A stretch of DNA of 46,165 nucleotides, taken from contig JAUWTM010000012.1 of the NCBI GenBank assembly GCA_030614715.1, positions 1 through 46,165 of the forward strand, read 5' to 3'. Within the stretch, counting starts at the first letter, position 1. Every line of letters starts with the position of its first letter. Origin of the DNA: Planctomycetota bacterium. GTDB lineage: Bacteria > JAJVIF01 > JAPKYR01. Under the pieces are notes generated by a model that was not told the DNA's origin, did not search any database, and saw only the letters and a program-made list of their open reading frames with translations. Of this stretch, positions 6,780-16,094 are shown piece by piece. Position numbers and translations under genes: made by a program.

Positions 6780-9586
6780 TGGCATCCAGCACAGGCATAT
6801 TGCATGCATGCCCGAAAACTGGTGTGCATGAGTCCACGGGACGATGGATCAGGCTGATCTGTCTCGCGGCCATTCCTGTGCTGTTATTTTTTGCCCTTGA
6901 AACAAGCCCGGTTTACGCGTCCGCCGGTCTGAACATGGAAATCCTCACGGAGACGGAAATTGAATCTATACCTCGTCAGGTTATTACAGTCAGTGCGAGG
7001 CTGATCAATGAAACTGACGTCTATCATGAATGCCGGGTGTACGGTGAAGCCCAGGTCGGCTGGGAGGTTATCGCTACACCTGAGGTATCCGGAATCGAAC
7101 CCGGTGGATCAGAGGTTATATTCCTGACGATTACACCCCCAGCTCACGTATATGCTGGATCCTATCCAATAAATATCGTAGCGTACTTCGATGACGACCC
7201 GTCTGTGTCGACGCAAGCTGAGATCACGGTGATTGTTCAGCCGGTTCTAACTCTTGAGGTCATTACAACAAGGCTTGGACAGACAATCGCCAGCAATGGT
7301 GACGTGATCGAAAATTCGATCACTGTAATAAACCACGGCAACATGGAAACCCGGGTCAGAATGGAGTTTGAAACTCGTCCGAACTGGGAGATATCAACTG
7401 CCGATGAACTGGAGTTCACACTTGCCCCGGGACTTAGCGAGAGGCTGGTTGTCACTACTCACGTTCCTGTCTCAATTGACAGGTCATATACATACCGCAT
7501 GACAGCAATCGCCCGTACGCTTGAGCCGTATGAAGGTGTCGAAGCAAGATCGACATCCACAACAAATACGATACCGACGGTTGTTTCATCGGGGACGATC
7601 TATGCAAGTCTCGAGGGCACAGTCGAGGCGCAGGTTTCCTTCGATGATGATGGCAATGAGGCTGCAACGATCTCCTTTGAAAACCTCCATGGGGACCTTG
7701 GTGATGGGAGGTCGCTGACGGTTAACGCACGTAACCTGCTTGTAGTCGGGGACAGCTCAGGAACCCTTATACAGAACGAAGATATAAACGTTGAATACCA
7801 TGATAATACGGGTGTGCATGTCCGTGCGGGTGATTTCCCGGTAGACCTTGAGGCTCCACTTGTCGACCGTCACCTGAGAGGCAGGGGAGGAGAGATCATT
7901 GTCAGCAGCGGACAGACAACGTGCCGCCTGTTCCATACAAGGGAGAGGACGTCTACACCGGCAGATAACACCGGTGCCCAGATTATATTCAGGCCAAATG
8001 CTGAGACTGAGTTCCGTCTCACGGGGATGAACGTGGATGATGTGTCTTACGAGGATGGTGATTCCGGAAGGGTCGACCTTCTGAAACGCGTTGGGATCTC
8101 CGCGACATACACCCCGTCGATGGGAATGGAATTTACCGGGGAATTAGCGCATTCGAGTTCAATCGGTTATGGATCACAGGACGCGTGGCGTTTATACGGG
8201 AGGTACAGTAACAATAATTTCGCAGCATCGTGTGAGTGGCTGAGAGCCGGATCGGGATATGTCGGGGGCTGGCACGACACTGAGCTCAGACGTGTGAACG
8301 TTTCATGGCGTCCGGTCGACGATTTCAGGGTCTGGTCCAACTACAGCAGTTCCAGGAACAACCTTGATGAAATACCGTCGATGCAAGGCAACCTATACCG
8401 CAACCTGTCCGGAGGTTTTTCATGGAACCTTGGCGATCTTGGACGTATCAGGGTCTCACACAGGACCAACAGGATATACGACACGATCCTGGACCACTCC
8501 GAATCGCTTTCCAGGGTGATTGTGGCTTCCCTCTCCCATGACTGGGGAGACCTCTCGGCAACCGCATCCTACCAGCACCAGGTAAACGAGGGGCTGACAC
8601 TGGAGGACAGGGCGGTCGACAGGACGCTTCGCTTTGATGTTTACAGCAGGCTGGGCAGGGGCTCATCTGTAAGACTTGGATATGCCACGGGAACCGAGTC
8701 GAGCCAGAACGGGCTGATAAGCAATAATATCGCCGAATACAGCATTGGCAGCTACTTCAGCATTACACAGGATCTGAATTTTTCATTCGATCTCCAGAGA
8801 AACACCGGCAGTCCACTGGGCAACAGAACTTATTTATACAGCACTCTTCACTGGGACCTCGCGCGTGAAAGGGACCTCTACTTCCGATTTCGCCAGTACA
8901 GGACAATAGGTGACAACGAGACAGAGATTCTGGTCGAATATTCAATGCCGATCAGTGTGCCGTTAAGCATGTTCCCGCTGAATGGCGGCCTTGAGGGAAG
9001 GGTTTTCCTGCTGGATGACTCGGATACCGGTATCGCGGACGTTCTCGTGAATCTTGGGAATTTCGAAGCGATGACAGACGACGGGGGTTATTTCGCATTC
9101 CCATCGATTGAGGCTGGGGACGTACTGGTTTCGATAGATGAAGGCACGTTACCGGTCGGGCTGAAACCACAGATCGATCTGCCGGTAATGGTTTCGATCC
9201 GTGCAGGCTCCACATCGAATGTTGAAATCCCGGTGCAGGAAACAGCATCGGTGTCCGGCAAGGTTGTTCTGCTCTCGGACAACCTCATAGGTGGCGAAGA
9301 AACTACACCGCTTGCGGACTATATAATCGAGCTGCTGGGAGAATCGGGCAGCCAATACAGGTATACGGATTCCCATGGACGGTACTCGTTCACTGACCTT
9401 GAGCCGGGATTGTACAAGGCGATAATTCGAACGGACAACCTTCAGGAATACCAGGAAGTGCTGGGCCTGATTGAATATGAAGTCGAGTTAGTGCCGGGGG
9501 ATAATTACACCGAGCTCGATTTCACCATCGGCCTTGTTGAGCGAGAAATTCGGATTGTAATCAGTGCTACCGAAGAGGTCGAATAA
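6776..9586 (+). CDS. Usher-like outer-membrane barrel with NEW3 and CarboxypepD_reg-like domains
   Basis: A 936-aa protein with a long n-region and signal peptide ending near VYA (residue 48). Residues about 70-155 and 160-250 look like two NEW3-type beta-sandwiches (V.N, GWEV, G.S..V...I.PP, AGSYPI.I.A). Residues about 270-735 are alternating short strands with many Tyr/Trp/Arg and tight turns, as in a large outer-membrane beta-barrel. Features such as VHVRAGDFPVDLEAPLVDRHL recall usher-type proteins. Two carboxypeptidase-regulatory-like/SdrD B-like domains follow (about 736-800 and 823-890: GLEGRVFLL...GGYFAFPSIEAG and VSGKVVLL...GRYSFTDLEPGLY). It overlaps the chaperone-like gene by ATGA. 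I infer it exports the small proteins encoded upstream. A classical PF00577 usher with its N-terminal domain is not evident. Confidence 0.55.
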   Translation: MMASSTGILHACPKTGVHESTGRWIRLICLAAIPVLLFFALETSPVYASAGLNMEILTETEIESIPRQVITVSARLINETDVYHECRVYGEAQVGWEVIATPEVSGIEPGGSEVIFLTITPPAHVYAGSYPINIVAYFDDDPSVSTQAEITVIVQPVLTLEVITTRLGQTIASNGDVIENSITVINHGNMETRVRMEFETRPNWEISTADELEFTLAPGLSERLVVTTHVPVSIDRSYTYRMTAIARTLEPYEGVEARSTSTTNTIPTVVSSGTIYASLEGTVEAQVSFDDDGNEAATISFENLHGDLGDGRSLTVNARNLLVVGDSSGTLIQNEDINVEYHDNTGVHVRAGDFPVDLEAPLVDRHLRGRGGEIIVSSGQTTCRLFHTRERTSTPADNTGAQIIFRPNAETEFRLTGMNVDDVSYEDGDSGRVDLLKRVGISATYTPSMGMEFTGELAHSSSIGYGSQDAWRLYGRYSNNNFAASCEWLRAGSGYVGGWHDTELRRVNVSWRPVDDFRVWSNYSSSRNNLDEIPSMQGNLYRNLSGGFSWNLGDLGRIRVSHRTNRIYDTILDHSESLSRVIVASLSHDWGDLSATASYQHQVNEGLTLEDRAVDRTLRFDVYSRLGRGSSVRLGYATGTESSQNGLISNNIAEYSIGSYFSITQDLNFSFDLQRNTGSPLGNRTYLYSTLHWDLARERDLYFRFRQYRTIGDNETEILVEYSMPISVPLSMFPLNGGLEGRVFLLDDSDTGIADVLVNLGNFEAMTDDGGYFAFPSIEAGDVLVSIDEGTLPVGLKPQIDLPVMVSIRAGSTSNVEIPVQETASVSGKVVLLSDNLIGGEETTPLADYIIELLGESGSQYRYTDSHGRYSFTDLEPGLYKAIIRTDNLQEYQEVLGLIEYEVELVPGDNYTELDFTIGLVEREIRIVISATEEVE

Positions 9587-9661
9587 GTACTGAATTACCA
9601 TTTCAGAACCCAATTCTCAGTTTGGCGCCGGTAACATGAGACGAACCGAACGGGCGTGATG

Positions 9662-9667
9662 TATAAT
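9662..9667 (+). promoter_or_regulatory. -10 element (TATAAT) for the amidase gene
   Basis: Consensus TATAAT lies 13 nt before the ATG at 9681, which would leave a 5' leader of only about 5-7 nt. No good -35 is seen. Confidence 0.4.
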
Positions 9668-9680
9668 AACCATCACTCTC

Positions 9681-10517
9681 ATGACAACTGGTGTTCTGAC
9701 AGTCGGGCTTATCCAGCGTGAGATCGTGACCCACGATCCCGCAGGCAACCTCCTTTCCACGATCCACATGATGGAGCCCTGTGTCGCACAGGGAGTCAAT
9801 CTGTTTGTCCTGACAGAGCTCTGGGCAACCGGTCTTGTCGACATCACTGACCAGTCAAGCACGAACCTTGCCGAGAGCGTGGACGGTCCAACCGTCGAAG
9901 CGTTACGGGATTTCTGCAGAAACCATAAGGTGTGGCTACTTGCCGGTACGATAGCCCTGAAAACCAAATCCGGGCTGAAAAATACATCGCTGCTGATCGA
10001 TACCAGCGGCCAGGTAATCCTTGAATACTCGAAGGTGCACATGTTCCGTCCGATGGGTGAGGACTTAGTCTTTGAACCCGGGGACAGGCTTGTTGCAGCC
10101 GACGTAAACGGGATTGGTGTCGGTGTAATCATCTGTTATGACCTGCGATTTCCGGCCCTCACACGCCGCCTGGCGAAAGCCGGCTGCGAGGTAATCCTTG
10201 TTCCAGCGCTGTGGCCCGAGCTGCGGATCAATCACTGGGAAGCACTCCTCAGGGCCCGGGCCATTGAAAACCAGGTATATATGGTCGGTGCGAACGGCCT
10301 TGGATCGCAGCACGGACTGTTCATCCCGGGACATTCGATGATCGTCAGTCCGAACGGGGAATCGCTGAACTCTGCCGAGATGCGTGAGAGCGCAATCGTG
10401 CGCAAGCTGGACATTGCAAAACTCCGTCAGATCAGGAGTGAGATGTGCTTCCTGGATGATGAGGTAGAGATACAGGATGTACACTGGCCCGCAAGGGTGA
10501 ACGAATCCGGGGGGTAG
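9681..10517 (+). CDS. Carbon-nitrogen hydrolase (nitrilase superfamily amidase)
   Basis: A 278-aa cytoplasmic enzyme of full family length. The catalytic triad is readable: Glu46 in VLTELWATG, Lys118 in EYSKVHMF and Cys152 in IICYDLRFP. The sequence DLRFP after the Cys and the spacing match the omega-amidase/Nit2-like branch, which hydrolyses alpha-ketoglutaramate-type or other small amides; the exact substrate cannot be read from sequence. There is no signal peptide. It starts a new plus-strand group after the usher-like gene, with a TATAAT only 13 nt before the ATG and no evident Shine-Dalgarno sequence, so it may be translated from a nearly leaderless mRNA. Confidence 0.88.
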   Translation: MTTGVLTVGLIQREIVTHDPAGNLLSTIHMMEPCVAQGVNLFVLTELWATGLVDITDQSSTNLAESVDGPTVEALRDFCRNHKVWLLAGTIALKTKSGLKNTSLLIDTSGQVILEYSKVHMFRPMGEDLVFEPGDRLVAADVNGIGVGVIICYDLRFPALTRRLAKAGCEVILVPALWPELRINHWEALLRARAIENQVYMVGANGLGSQHGLFIPGHSMIVSPNGESLNSAEMRESAIVRKLDIAKLRQIRSEMCFLDDEVEIQDVHWPARVNESGG

Positions 10518-10556
10518 CCAGTCATATTTCATGAGTACCTTTTATGCACTGGATAT

Positions 10557-10650
10557 GTAGCATGTGCGAAATACGTAGCATGTGCGAAATACGTAGCATG
10601 CGCGTCCCGCGCATGATTACCGGTCACACGTTCGTCTCGAACGTGTAGAC
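10557..10650 (+). repeat. REP1 element with two truncated head copies
   Basis: Two tandem 18-bp heads starting GTAGCATGTGCG (10557-10574 and 10575-10592) precede a full REP1 unit. That unit is GTAG at 10593, hairpin 1 at 10597-10615 (8-bp perfect stem) and hairpin 2 at 10626-10646 (9-bp perfect stem). It lies between the amidase and MoxR genes. Confidence 0.85.
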
Positions 10651-10669
10651 CAGAGACCAAGGAGCCGCC

Positions 10670-11701
10670 ATGAGTCACCCCGATATCGACGCATCCATCC
10701 CCCAGGCCGAAGTTGACGCCTTCAAGGGAGATTACGAAAAAGTTACCAAAGAGGTCGCCAAGGTTATTGTCGGACAGGAGGAAGTGGTCAAGGCGACCCT
10801 GATTGCGATATTTGCCGACGGTCACGCACTTCTCGAGGGTGTCCCGGGCCTTGGCAAGACTCTCCTCATCAGCACGCTCTCGCAAGTCCTGGACCTCCAG
10901 TTCCGCAGGATTCAATTCACTCCGGATCTCATGCCGGCGGACATCGTTGGTACGAATATCATCATGGAACGTCAGGACGGGCAGAAGTATTTCCAGTTTC
11001 AGAAGGGTCCTGTCTTCACGAACATACTCCTTGCCGATGAGATCAACCGGGCGACACCAAAAACCCAGTCAGCGCTTCTGGAAGCCATGCAGGAACGTCA
11101 CGTGACCGCTGCAGGCACCACACATATACTCGACAAGCCATTTTTCACTCTCGCGACACAGAACCCCCTTGAAATGGAAGGAACGTACCCCCTTCCCGAG
11201 GCGCAGCTCGACCGTTTCCTCTTCAAGATCATGGTTCCGTTCCCACCGGCGGATGATCTCGCTGAAATTATAAACAGGACAACCGGGACGCACACAAGTG
11301 ATCCTCAGAAAGTTGTCGACGGTCCCCGTATTCTCCAGATGAAGGAACTGGTCAGGAAAGTCCCTATCGCCCACCACGTCACTCACTACGCGGTCCGTCT
11401 TGTTAACGCGACACATTCAGAGATAGAGGGATGCCCGTCGATCGTGAAAAAGTACGTGCGTGTCGGTTCCAGTCCACGAGGCGCGCAGACACTGGTGCTT
11501 GCCGCCAAGGTGGAAGCCCTCCTGAGCGGCAGATTTAACGTGGCATTCGACGATATCCGTAAGGTGGCAATGCCGGGCCTGCGTCACAGGATCATCCTGA
11601 ATTTTGAGGGTGAAGCCGAGGGGATTGAGACCGATGACGTGGTCGCTGCCTGCATCAAGGAAGTTCCGGTACGTGAAAAGGGACCGCCTGTGGTAGTTTA
11701 G
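10670..11701 (+). CDS. MoxR-family AAA+ ATPase
   Basis: A 343-aa cytoplasmic ATPase. Walker A is GVPGLGKT (residues 57-64) and Walker B is ILLADEIN (about 119-126), followed by NRATPKTQSALLEAMQE, the MoxR signature. Sensor and lid regions are complete (TLATQNPLEMEGTYPLPEAQ). The family acts as a chaperone-like ATPase that remodels or activates partner proteins, usually encoded beside DUF58 and von Willebrand A-domain proteins. None of those partners is adjacent here: the next gene is a patatin phospholipase 27 bp downstream, and a REP1 repeat precedes it. A good ribosome-binding site (AAGGAG at 10659-10664) supports the start. Confidence 0.92.
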   Translation: MSHPDIDASIPQAEVDAFKGDYEKVTKEVAKVIVGQEEVVKATLIAIFADGHALLEGVPGLGKTLLISTLSQVLDLQFRRIQFTPDLMPADIVGTNIIMERQDGQKYFQFQKGPVFTNILLADEINRATPKTQSALLEAMQERHVTAAGTTHILDKPFFTLATQNPLEMEGTYPLPEAQLDRFLFKIMVPFPPADDLAEIINRTTGTHTSDPQKVVDGPRILQMKELVRKVPIAHHVTHYAVRLVNATHSEIEGCPSIVKKYVRVGSSPRGAQTLVLAAKVEALLSGRFNVAFDDIRKVAMPGLRHRIILNFEGEAEGIETDDVVAACIKEVPVREKGPPVVV

Positions 11702-11728
11702 CAACCTGAGAGCTTCCTCGAATCTTAG

Positions 11729-12685
11729 ATGAATTCCAGACCAGAAAAAATCGGACTCGCTCTTGGTTCAGGGGCTGCGCGTGGATGGGCGCATATCGGC
11801 GTTATCAGGGCGTTGAGAGCGCATAACGTACGAATAGATTGTATTGCTGGGACGAGTATCGGCGCGCTGGTCGGTGCCGCGTACGCAGGCGGTGATATCG
11901 ATAACCTTTACAATTTCGTCAAGCAACTCGACTGGAAACAGTTGATTAACTTCTGGGACCCGGTTTTCCCCAAGACAGGATTGATCGACGGCAAGAAGGT
12001 AGCGGATTTCATTCGGGATCATTCAAAAAAAGAGCGGATCGAGGACATGCCGGTACCGTTTAGAACAGTCTCTACGAATATCCTCACAGGCAGGGAGCAT
12101 GTTTTCACCGATGGCGATGTAATCAGCGTCGTCAGGGCAAGCTTGTCGATTCCAGGAATGTTTACACCAATGAAGCACGGTGATATGGTGCTGGTCGACG
12201 GTGCTCTCGTGAATCCGCTGCCAATCAATGTTGTACGCGATATGGGAGCGGATTTCGTGATCGCGGTTGACATCAATTTCGGTACGGAGGCGTTTCATTC
12301 GGAAAGGCTTAAGTGCAGGGATGAACCGGATGCGGGTATCGTTCACGAGGATCTGAAATTTGAAACAGCGTGGGAGCAGAAACTTGCAGAGCTGGGTAAA
12401 AATCTGGCGATTCTGGAATTCAACACGAAAAAACAACTCGATCAATGGGTGAGGAAGGAATCCATACCGAATATTTTTGAGATTCTGATGCAGTCTTATA
12501 ACGTCCTCGAAGTACAGATTACGGAAACCCGCCTGAAAACTGATCCTGCGGATGTTCTGATACGTCCAAAGTTAGCGCATATAGGGCTTCTTGATTTTAA
12601 CTGTGCAGAGGAATCGATTGAGGAGGGGTACAGGAGCACAGTAGAGTTGATTGAGAAACTCCCGGTTGATTCCAGTGGATCATAA
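11729..12685 (+). CDS. Patatin-like phospholipase (RssA-like)
   Basis: A 318-aa Ser-Asp dyad lipid acyl hydrolase. The oxyanion-hole motif GSGAARG is at residues 13-19, the nucleophile elbow GTSIG at 41-45 (Ser43), and the catalytic Asp157 in VDGALVNP. After about residue 200 there is a longer C-terminal extension of about 110 residues with charged helices (EDLKFETAWEQKLAELG) not typical of the minimal RssA core. There is no signal peptide, so it is probably a cytoplasmic or membrane-associated enzyme. It starts 27 bp after the MoxR gene, so co-expression is likely. It ends 2 bp from the stop of the convergent flippase gene. Confidence 0.9.
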   Translation: MNSRPEKIGLALGSGAARGWAHIGVIRALRAHNVRIDCIAGTSIGALVGAAYAGGDIDNLYNFVKQLDWKQLINFWDPVFPKTGLIDGKKVADFIRDHSKKERIEDMPVPFRTVSTNILTGREHVFTDGDVISVVRASLSIPGMFTPMKHGDMVLVDGALVNPLPINVVRDMGADFVIAVDINFGTEAFHSERLKCRDEPDAGIVHEDLKFETAWEQKLAELGKNLAILEFNTKKQLDQWVRKESIPNIFEILMQSYNVLEVQITETRLKTDPADVLIRPKLAHIGLLDFNCAEESIEEGYRSTVELIEKLPVDSSGS

Positions 12686-12687
12686 CC

Positions 12688-14004
12688 TCATCTTTTCAAT
12701 GCCAGTTTCAGACGTTCTGCCACGGTTTTAAAATCCCCGAACTTCACAAACAGTGTATCCCTCACATTAAACCCGTAATTTTTTACGCAGTATCCAAGCA
12801 CCATAGCGAGGAACACGAAATGTGTCGCGAATGAGCTCCATGCCGCTCCGTACATATGGTATTTCGGGATCAGTATTACATTAGCGACAATTTTAATAAT
12901 TACTACAACAGTCGAATAAACAACGACAAATATCGGCAGGCCCCTTCGAGCAAGCTCCGCGGCAAGGATGCTTTCAATTCCGAGAAAGAGAATCCCACCC
13001 AGCAGGATTATCAATGGTCCATGTCCGAGTGTGAATTCCGGACCAAAAATGCCGAGGAACCACTTCCCGATGATCGCGAACAGGATCCATAGAACAACGA
13101 GCAGCAATGCAGTCAGCCTCGCGATCATCATGGTGAATTTCGCTCGTTCATCGAGACCCGTCGTCTCCGATTCCCCGGCCTGCATCAGTTTTGGAAAGAG
13201 CAGCATACCGAAGGTCATCGGGATGAGGTAGACGAGGTCGCTGACGTAGACAACCTGGCGGTATATCCCGGCGGTGCTCTCATCGATGTACGCATTGATG
13301 AAGATGATGTCGCTCCGGATGATGAGAAACGCCATAAGTGCGGCGTAGTAGCTCTTCCAGCCGTAGCCGATCAGGTCACGGAGCGCTTTCCAGTCGATTT
13401 TCAGGTTAAATTGCGACGCCTGCCATGCGAATCCACCGTTCAGGATACCCATCGCGACCGCTGCAGCCACCGTCAACAGTACGATTGCGGGAATCCACTG
13501 TGATTCATCGAGTGCGTAGAATACTACAAATGCCGCGATCAGTGTAAGTCCACGGACGACAGCTTCGATCACGTTGTACTCGGTAATTTTCTGGTGAACG
13601 AGCAGAATCTGCTGGAAGAACAGCGACAGTAACAGCGGCGCGATCGAGATCAGCATTATGTGGTAAAGGCTGGGGTTGATATTCCCCAGGATCCGGGGTG
13701 TTAGTAAACCTGCAATTACAAATCCACCAAACAGAATTATCGAGATCAGGAGCCCGATCGATGTTATTGTCGAAGCTATTGCCTTCGAACGGTCCTTGTC
13801 GAGACCGATGAAATAGATCGCACCGACACCAAGTCCGAGATTTCCGAACTGCACACCGATATTCGCGAAAGTCTGGAGGGTTCCGACTACCCCGATACCG
13901 TCCGCTCCAATTTTTCTCGCGATGAGGATGTTGTACGTAAGCGTGATGACAAGCAGGAAGCCACGGGTAATGAGCGTAATACCCGCCTGCCTGAGGAAGC
14001 TCAC
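12688..14004 (-). CDS. Polysaccharide flippase (Wzx/MATE-like, oligosaccharide exporter)
   Basis: A 438-aa integral membrane protein with about 12 hydrophobic helices and the N-terminal pattern FLRQAGITLITRG..L..ITLTYNILIARKIGADGIG typical of Wzx-type MOP-superfamily exporters. It would flip undecaprenyl-linked repeat units of a surface polysaccharide across the inner membrane. It overlaps the upstream asparagine synthase stop by 4 bp, so the two form an operon. A similar pairing of asparagine-synthase-like proteins with polysaccharide genes is common in exopolysaccharide loci. The polymer cannot be named from this. Confidence 0.88.
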   Translation of the reverse strand: MSFLRQAGITLITRGFLLVITLTYNILIARKIGADGIGVVGTLQTFANIGVQFGNLGLGVGAIYFIGLDKDRSKAIASTITSIGLLISIILFGGFVIAGLLTPRILGNINPSLYHIMLISIAPLLLSLFFQQILLVHQKITEYNVIEAVVRGLTLIAAFVVFYALDESQWIPAIVLLTVAAAVAMGILNGGFAWQASQFNLKIDWKALRDLIGYGWKSYYAALMAFLIIRSDIIFINAYIDESTAGIYRQVVYVSDLVYLIPMTFGMLLFPKLMQAGESETTGLDERAKFTMMIARLTALLLVVLWILFAIIGKWFLGIFGPEFTLGHGPLIILLGGILFLGIESILAAELARRGLPIFVVVYSTVVVIIKIVANVILIPKYHMYGAAWSSFATHFVFLAMVLGYCVKNYGFNVRDTLFVKFGDFKTVAERLKLALKR

Positions 14005-16019
14005 GTCTGTGCCCCCGAGTTCGCCACCCAGTGATCGTACCAGAGTGCGAGGTTGAAAAGCGACCAGATCGGATACGCAAATTCGCGTCCGAGTTTCCTG
14101 TGCTGGTTCAGGAGGTCCAGCCCGCTGTCGAAATCGATCAGGCGCTCATCCCTGAGCTTTGTCGACCTGAACGTGGCCTCGACCTTGTCACCAAGCGACC
14201 CCTTCAACCACTCGGATACGGGTGCACCGAAACCCATCTTCTTGCGGTCGATAATTTCATCCGGTATCAGGCCGCGTACCGCTTCCTTCAGGATGTATTT
14301 CGGGACGTTGTTCTTTACTTTCAGTGCTGACGGGATGTTCATGGAAAATTCGACAAGCTTGTGATCGAGGAATGGAACGCGTGCCTCAATCGAAGTCGAC
14401 ATCGTGATTTTGTCGACACGCATGAGGAGCAATTCGACCAGCCTGAGCTTGAATTCGAGGTAAATCATCCGCTCCATGAAGTCGGCTGATGGTTTCTTTG
14501 TCTTGATCGTCGACAGGTACTCATTCACGACGCCGAAACTGTCGAGTTGGCCGAATCCCGATGGCATCCAATTAACGGGATCGTCTACAGTTTGATTCGA
14601 TTGAATTCTGGACGTCCAGTGTGTCCGGTCCGCAACGATGTCCTGCTTGAATCCTTCCGGGTAGGAGATCGCGCCGCCCCAGAAAAGCTCTCGGTCCTTC
14701 CATGCACGGTACGCATGCTCCTTACGTCCTCTCCACCCCGGCTGTATGGCGCTCATGAGCGAGGTGCCGCCGTAGACCAGTCCACGCGCGAAGTGCGGCA
14801 GCCCCATCAACGGGTTCCAGTACTTCTCGCGCCATCTCATGATCTCCATGTAACCGTCGTAGCCGAAAAACTGCTCGTCCGAGCCCTCTCCGACCTGCAC
14901 GACAATTGTTCCGGCGTCCCTGACGAGTTTGCTGACAAAATAGAGCGGGACACAGACCCAGTCGGCGATGGGTTCGTCCTGCGACACGATCAGCTGGTCG
15001 AGATACCCCTGCATGTCATCTGAGTCGATCAGGACCTCATGGTGATCGGTATTGTAAAGGTCGCGTATTTTTCTCGCGTAGTTCAGCTCGTTGTAATCCG
15101 GTTCGTCCTTGAATCCGACCGTGAATGTTTTCACAGGACGGTCCATGACAGCGTCCATCAGCGCGACGTTGGTCGACGAATCGATGCCACCCGAGAGGAA
15201 TACGCCAAATGGGACGTCCGACATCATGCGCTTTTCAATCGACTGGGCCAGAAGCCGCCTGATCTCGCCCTTAACCCAATTTTCATCGTTGAATCGGTCA
15301 TCCTCAGGCGGAGGCACGATTGCATCCCACCACTGATGTCCGGTGATCCTGTACGGGCGATTGTCATGCTTGAATTCGATCTCGATGTAATGCCCGGCAG
15401 GAATTTTCCCGATGCCTTTGAACATCGTTTGCGGCGCGGGAGTGGTGAGGAATGTCAGGTAGTGATAACAGGCGAGGGGATCGATCCCGGCAGTGATTCC
15501 ACCGTGGGCCATCATCGCCTTAATTTCACTTGCGAAGAAGCAGACGCCGTTCTGGAATGAGTAGTAAAGCGGTTTGATGCCTATCCTGTCCCGTACGAGC
15601 CATGCACGTTTCTTATCAGAATCGTAAAAACAGAACGCGAACATGCCGTCGAATTTGTCCAGTGCGTCCAGACCCCACTCCATCAAGGCATGCATGACCG
15701 TCTCGGAGTCTGCACGTCCAGCAAATTCATGTCCAAGCTCTTTCAGTTCATCCCTGATCGACCCGTGGTTGTACGTCTCACCGTTATAAATGATGTGATA
15801 CCGTCCGCACGGGGAGTGCATCGGCTGAGCACCGGCGTTTGACAGTTCGACAATTGAGAGTCGTGTGAAAGCTAACCCGACATCACGGTTGTCACTCAGC
15901 CAGACACCTTCGTCGTCGGGACCGCGGTGACGGATCGATTCCGCCATCCGCCGTAGGTCGGATTCACGGATGTCGAATCTCTGGCCGGTGTAATTGAGTA
16001 TTCCCGCTATGCCGCACAT
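14001..16019 (-). CDS. asnB: Asparagine synthase (glutamine-hydrolysing), AsnB-type
   Basis: A 672-aa enzyme. The N-terminal Ntn glutaminase domain begins MCGIAGIL, so Cys2 is the nucleophile after Met removal. The synthetase domain carries the PP-loop SGGIDSS near residue 280. The frame is open five codons further upstream, but the start is set at 16019 for two reasons: Cys must be residue 2, and the longer start lies inside the -10 element. The promoter (TTGCAA, 17-bp spacer, TATGAT, minus strand 16030-16058) would then give a nearly leaderless mRNA. In this context, ahead of a flippase gene, it may amidate a sugar uronate or a peptide precursor of the surface polysaccharide and not supply free asparagine; that is inference. 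Confidence 0.9.
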   Translation of the reverse strand: MCGIAGILNYTGQRFDIRESDLRRMAESIRHRGPDDEGVWLSDNRDVGLAFTRLSIVELSNAGAQPMHSPCGRYHIIYNGETYNHGSIRDELKELGHEFAGRADSETVMHALMEWGLDALDKFDGMFAFCFYDSDKKRAWLVRDRIGIKPLYYSFQNGVCFFASEIKAMMAHGGITAGIDPLACYHYLTFLTTPAPQTMFKGIGKIPAGHYIEIEFKHDNRPYRITGHQWWDAIVPPPEDDRFNDENWVKGEIRRLLAQSIEKRMMSDVPFGVFLSGGIDSSTNVALMDAVMDRPVKTFTVGFKDEPDYNELNYARKIRDLYNTDHHEVLIDSDDMQGYLDQLIVSQDEPIADWVCVPLYFVSKLVRDAGTIVVQVGEGSDEQFFGYDGYMEIMRWREKYWNPLMGLPHFARGLVYGGTSLMSAIQPGWRGRKEHAYRAWKDRELFWGGAISYPEGFKQDIVADRTHWTSRIQSNQTVDDPVNWMPSGFGQLDSFGVVNEYLSTIKTKKPSADFMERMIYLEFKLRLVELLLMRVDKITMSTSIEARVPFLDHKLVEFSMNIPSALKVKNNVPKYILKEAVRGLIPDEIIDRKKMGFGAPVSEWLKGSLGDKVEATFRSTKLRDERLIDFDSGLDLLNQHRKLGREFAYPIWSLFNLALWYDHWVANSGAQT

Positions 16020-16029
16020 AATCGGCCAC

Positions 16030-16058
16030 ATCATACGAGGGCCTTATTGGTGTTGCAA
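16030..16058 (-). promoter_or_regulatory. Sigma70-type promoter for the asparagine synthase/flippase operon
   Basis: On the minus strand, -35 TTGCAA (16053-16058), a 17-bp spacer and -10 TATGAT (16030-16035). The -10 ends 10 nt before the ATG at 16019, predicting a 5' leader of only a few nucleotides. No Shine-Dalgarno sequence is present for that ATG. Confidence 0.55.
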
Positions 16059-16080
16059 GTCACATCGAAACCAGATCGGC

Positions 16081-16086
16081 TATAAT
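16081..16086 (+). promoter_or_regulatory. -10 element (TATAAT) for the MFS transporter
   Basis: Consensus TATAAT ends 8 nt before the ATG at 16095, so the transcript is probably leaderless. No -35 at standard spacing is seen. Confidence 0.4.
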
Positions 16087-16094
16087 TCCCGTCA

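Noticed and set aside
16020-16034. Upstream start giving MMWPIM for the asparagine synthase
   Set aside because: It lies inside the -10 element and would place the catalytic Cys internally.
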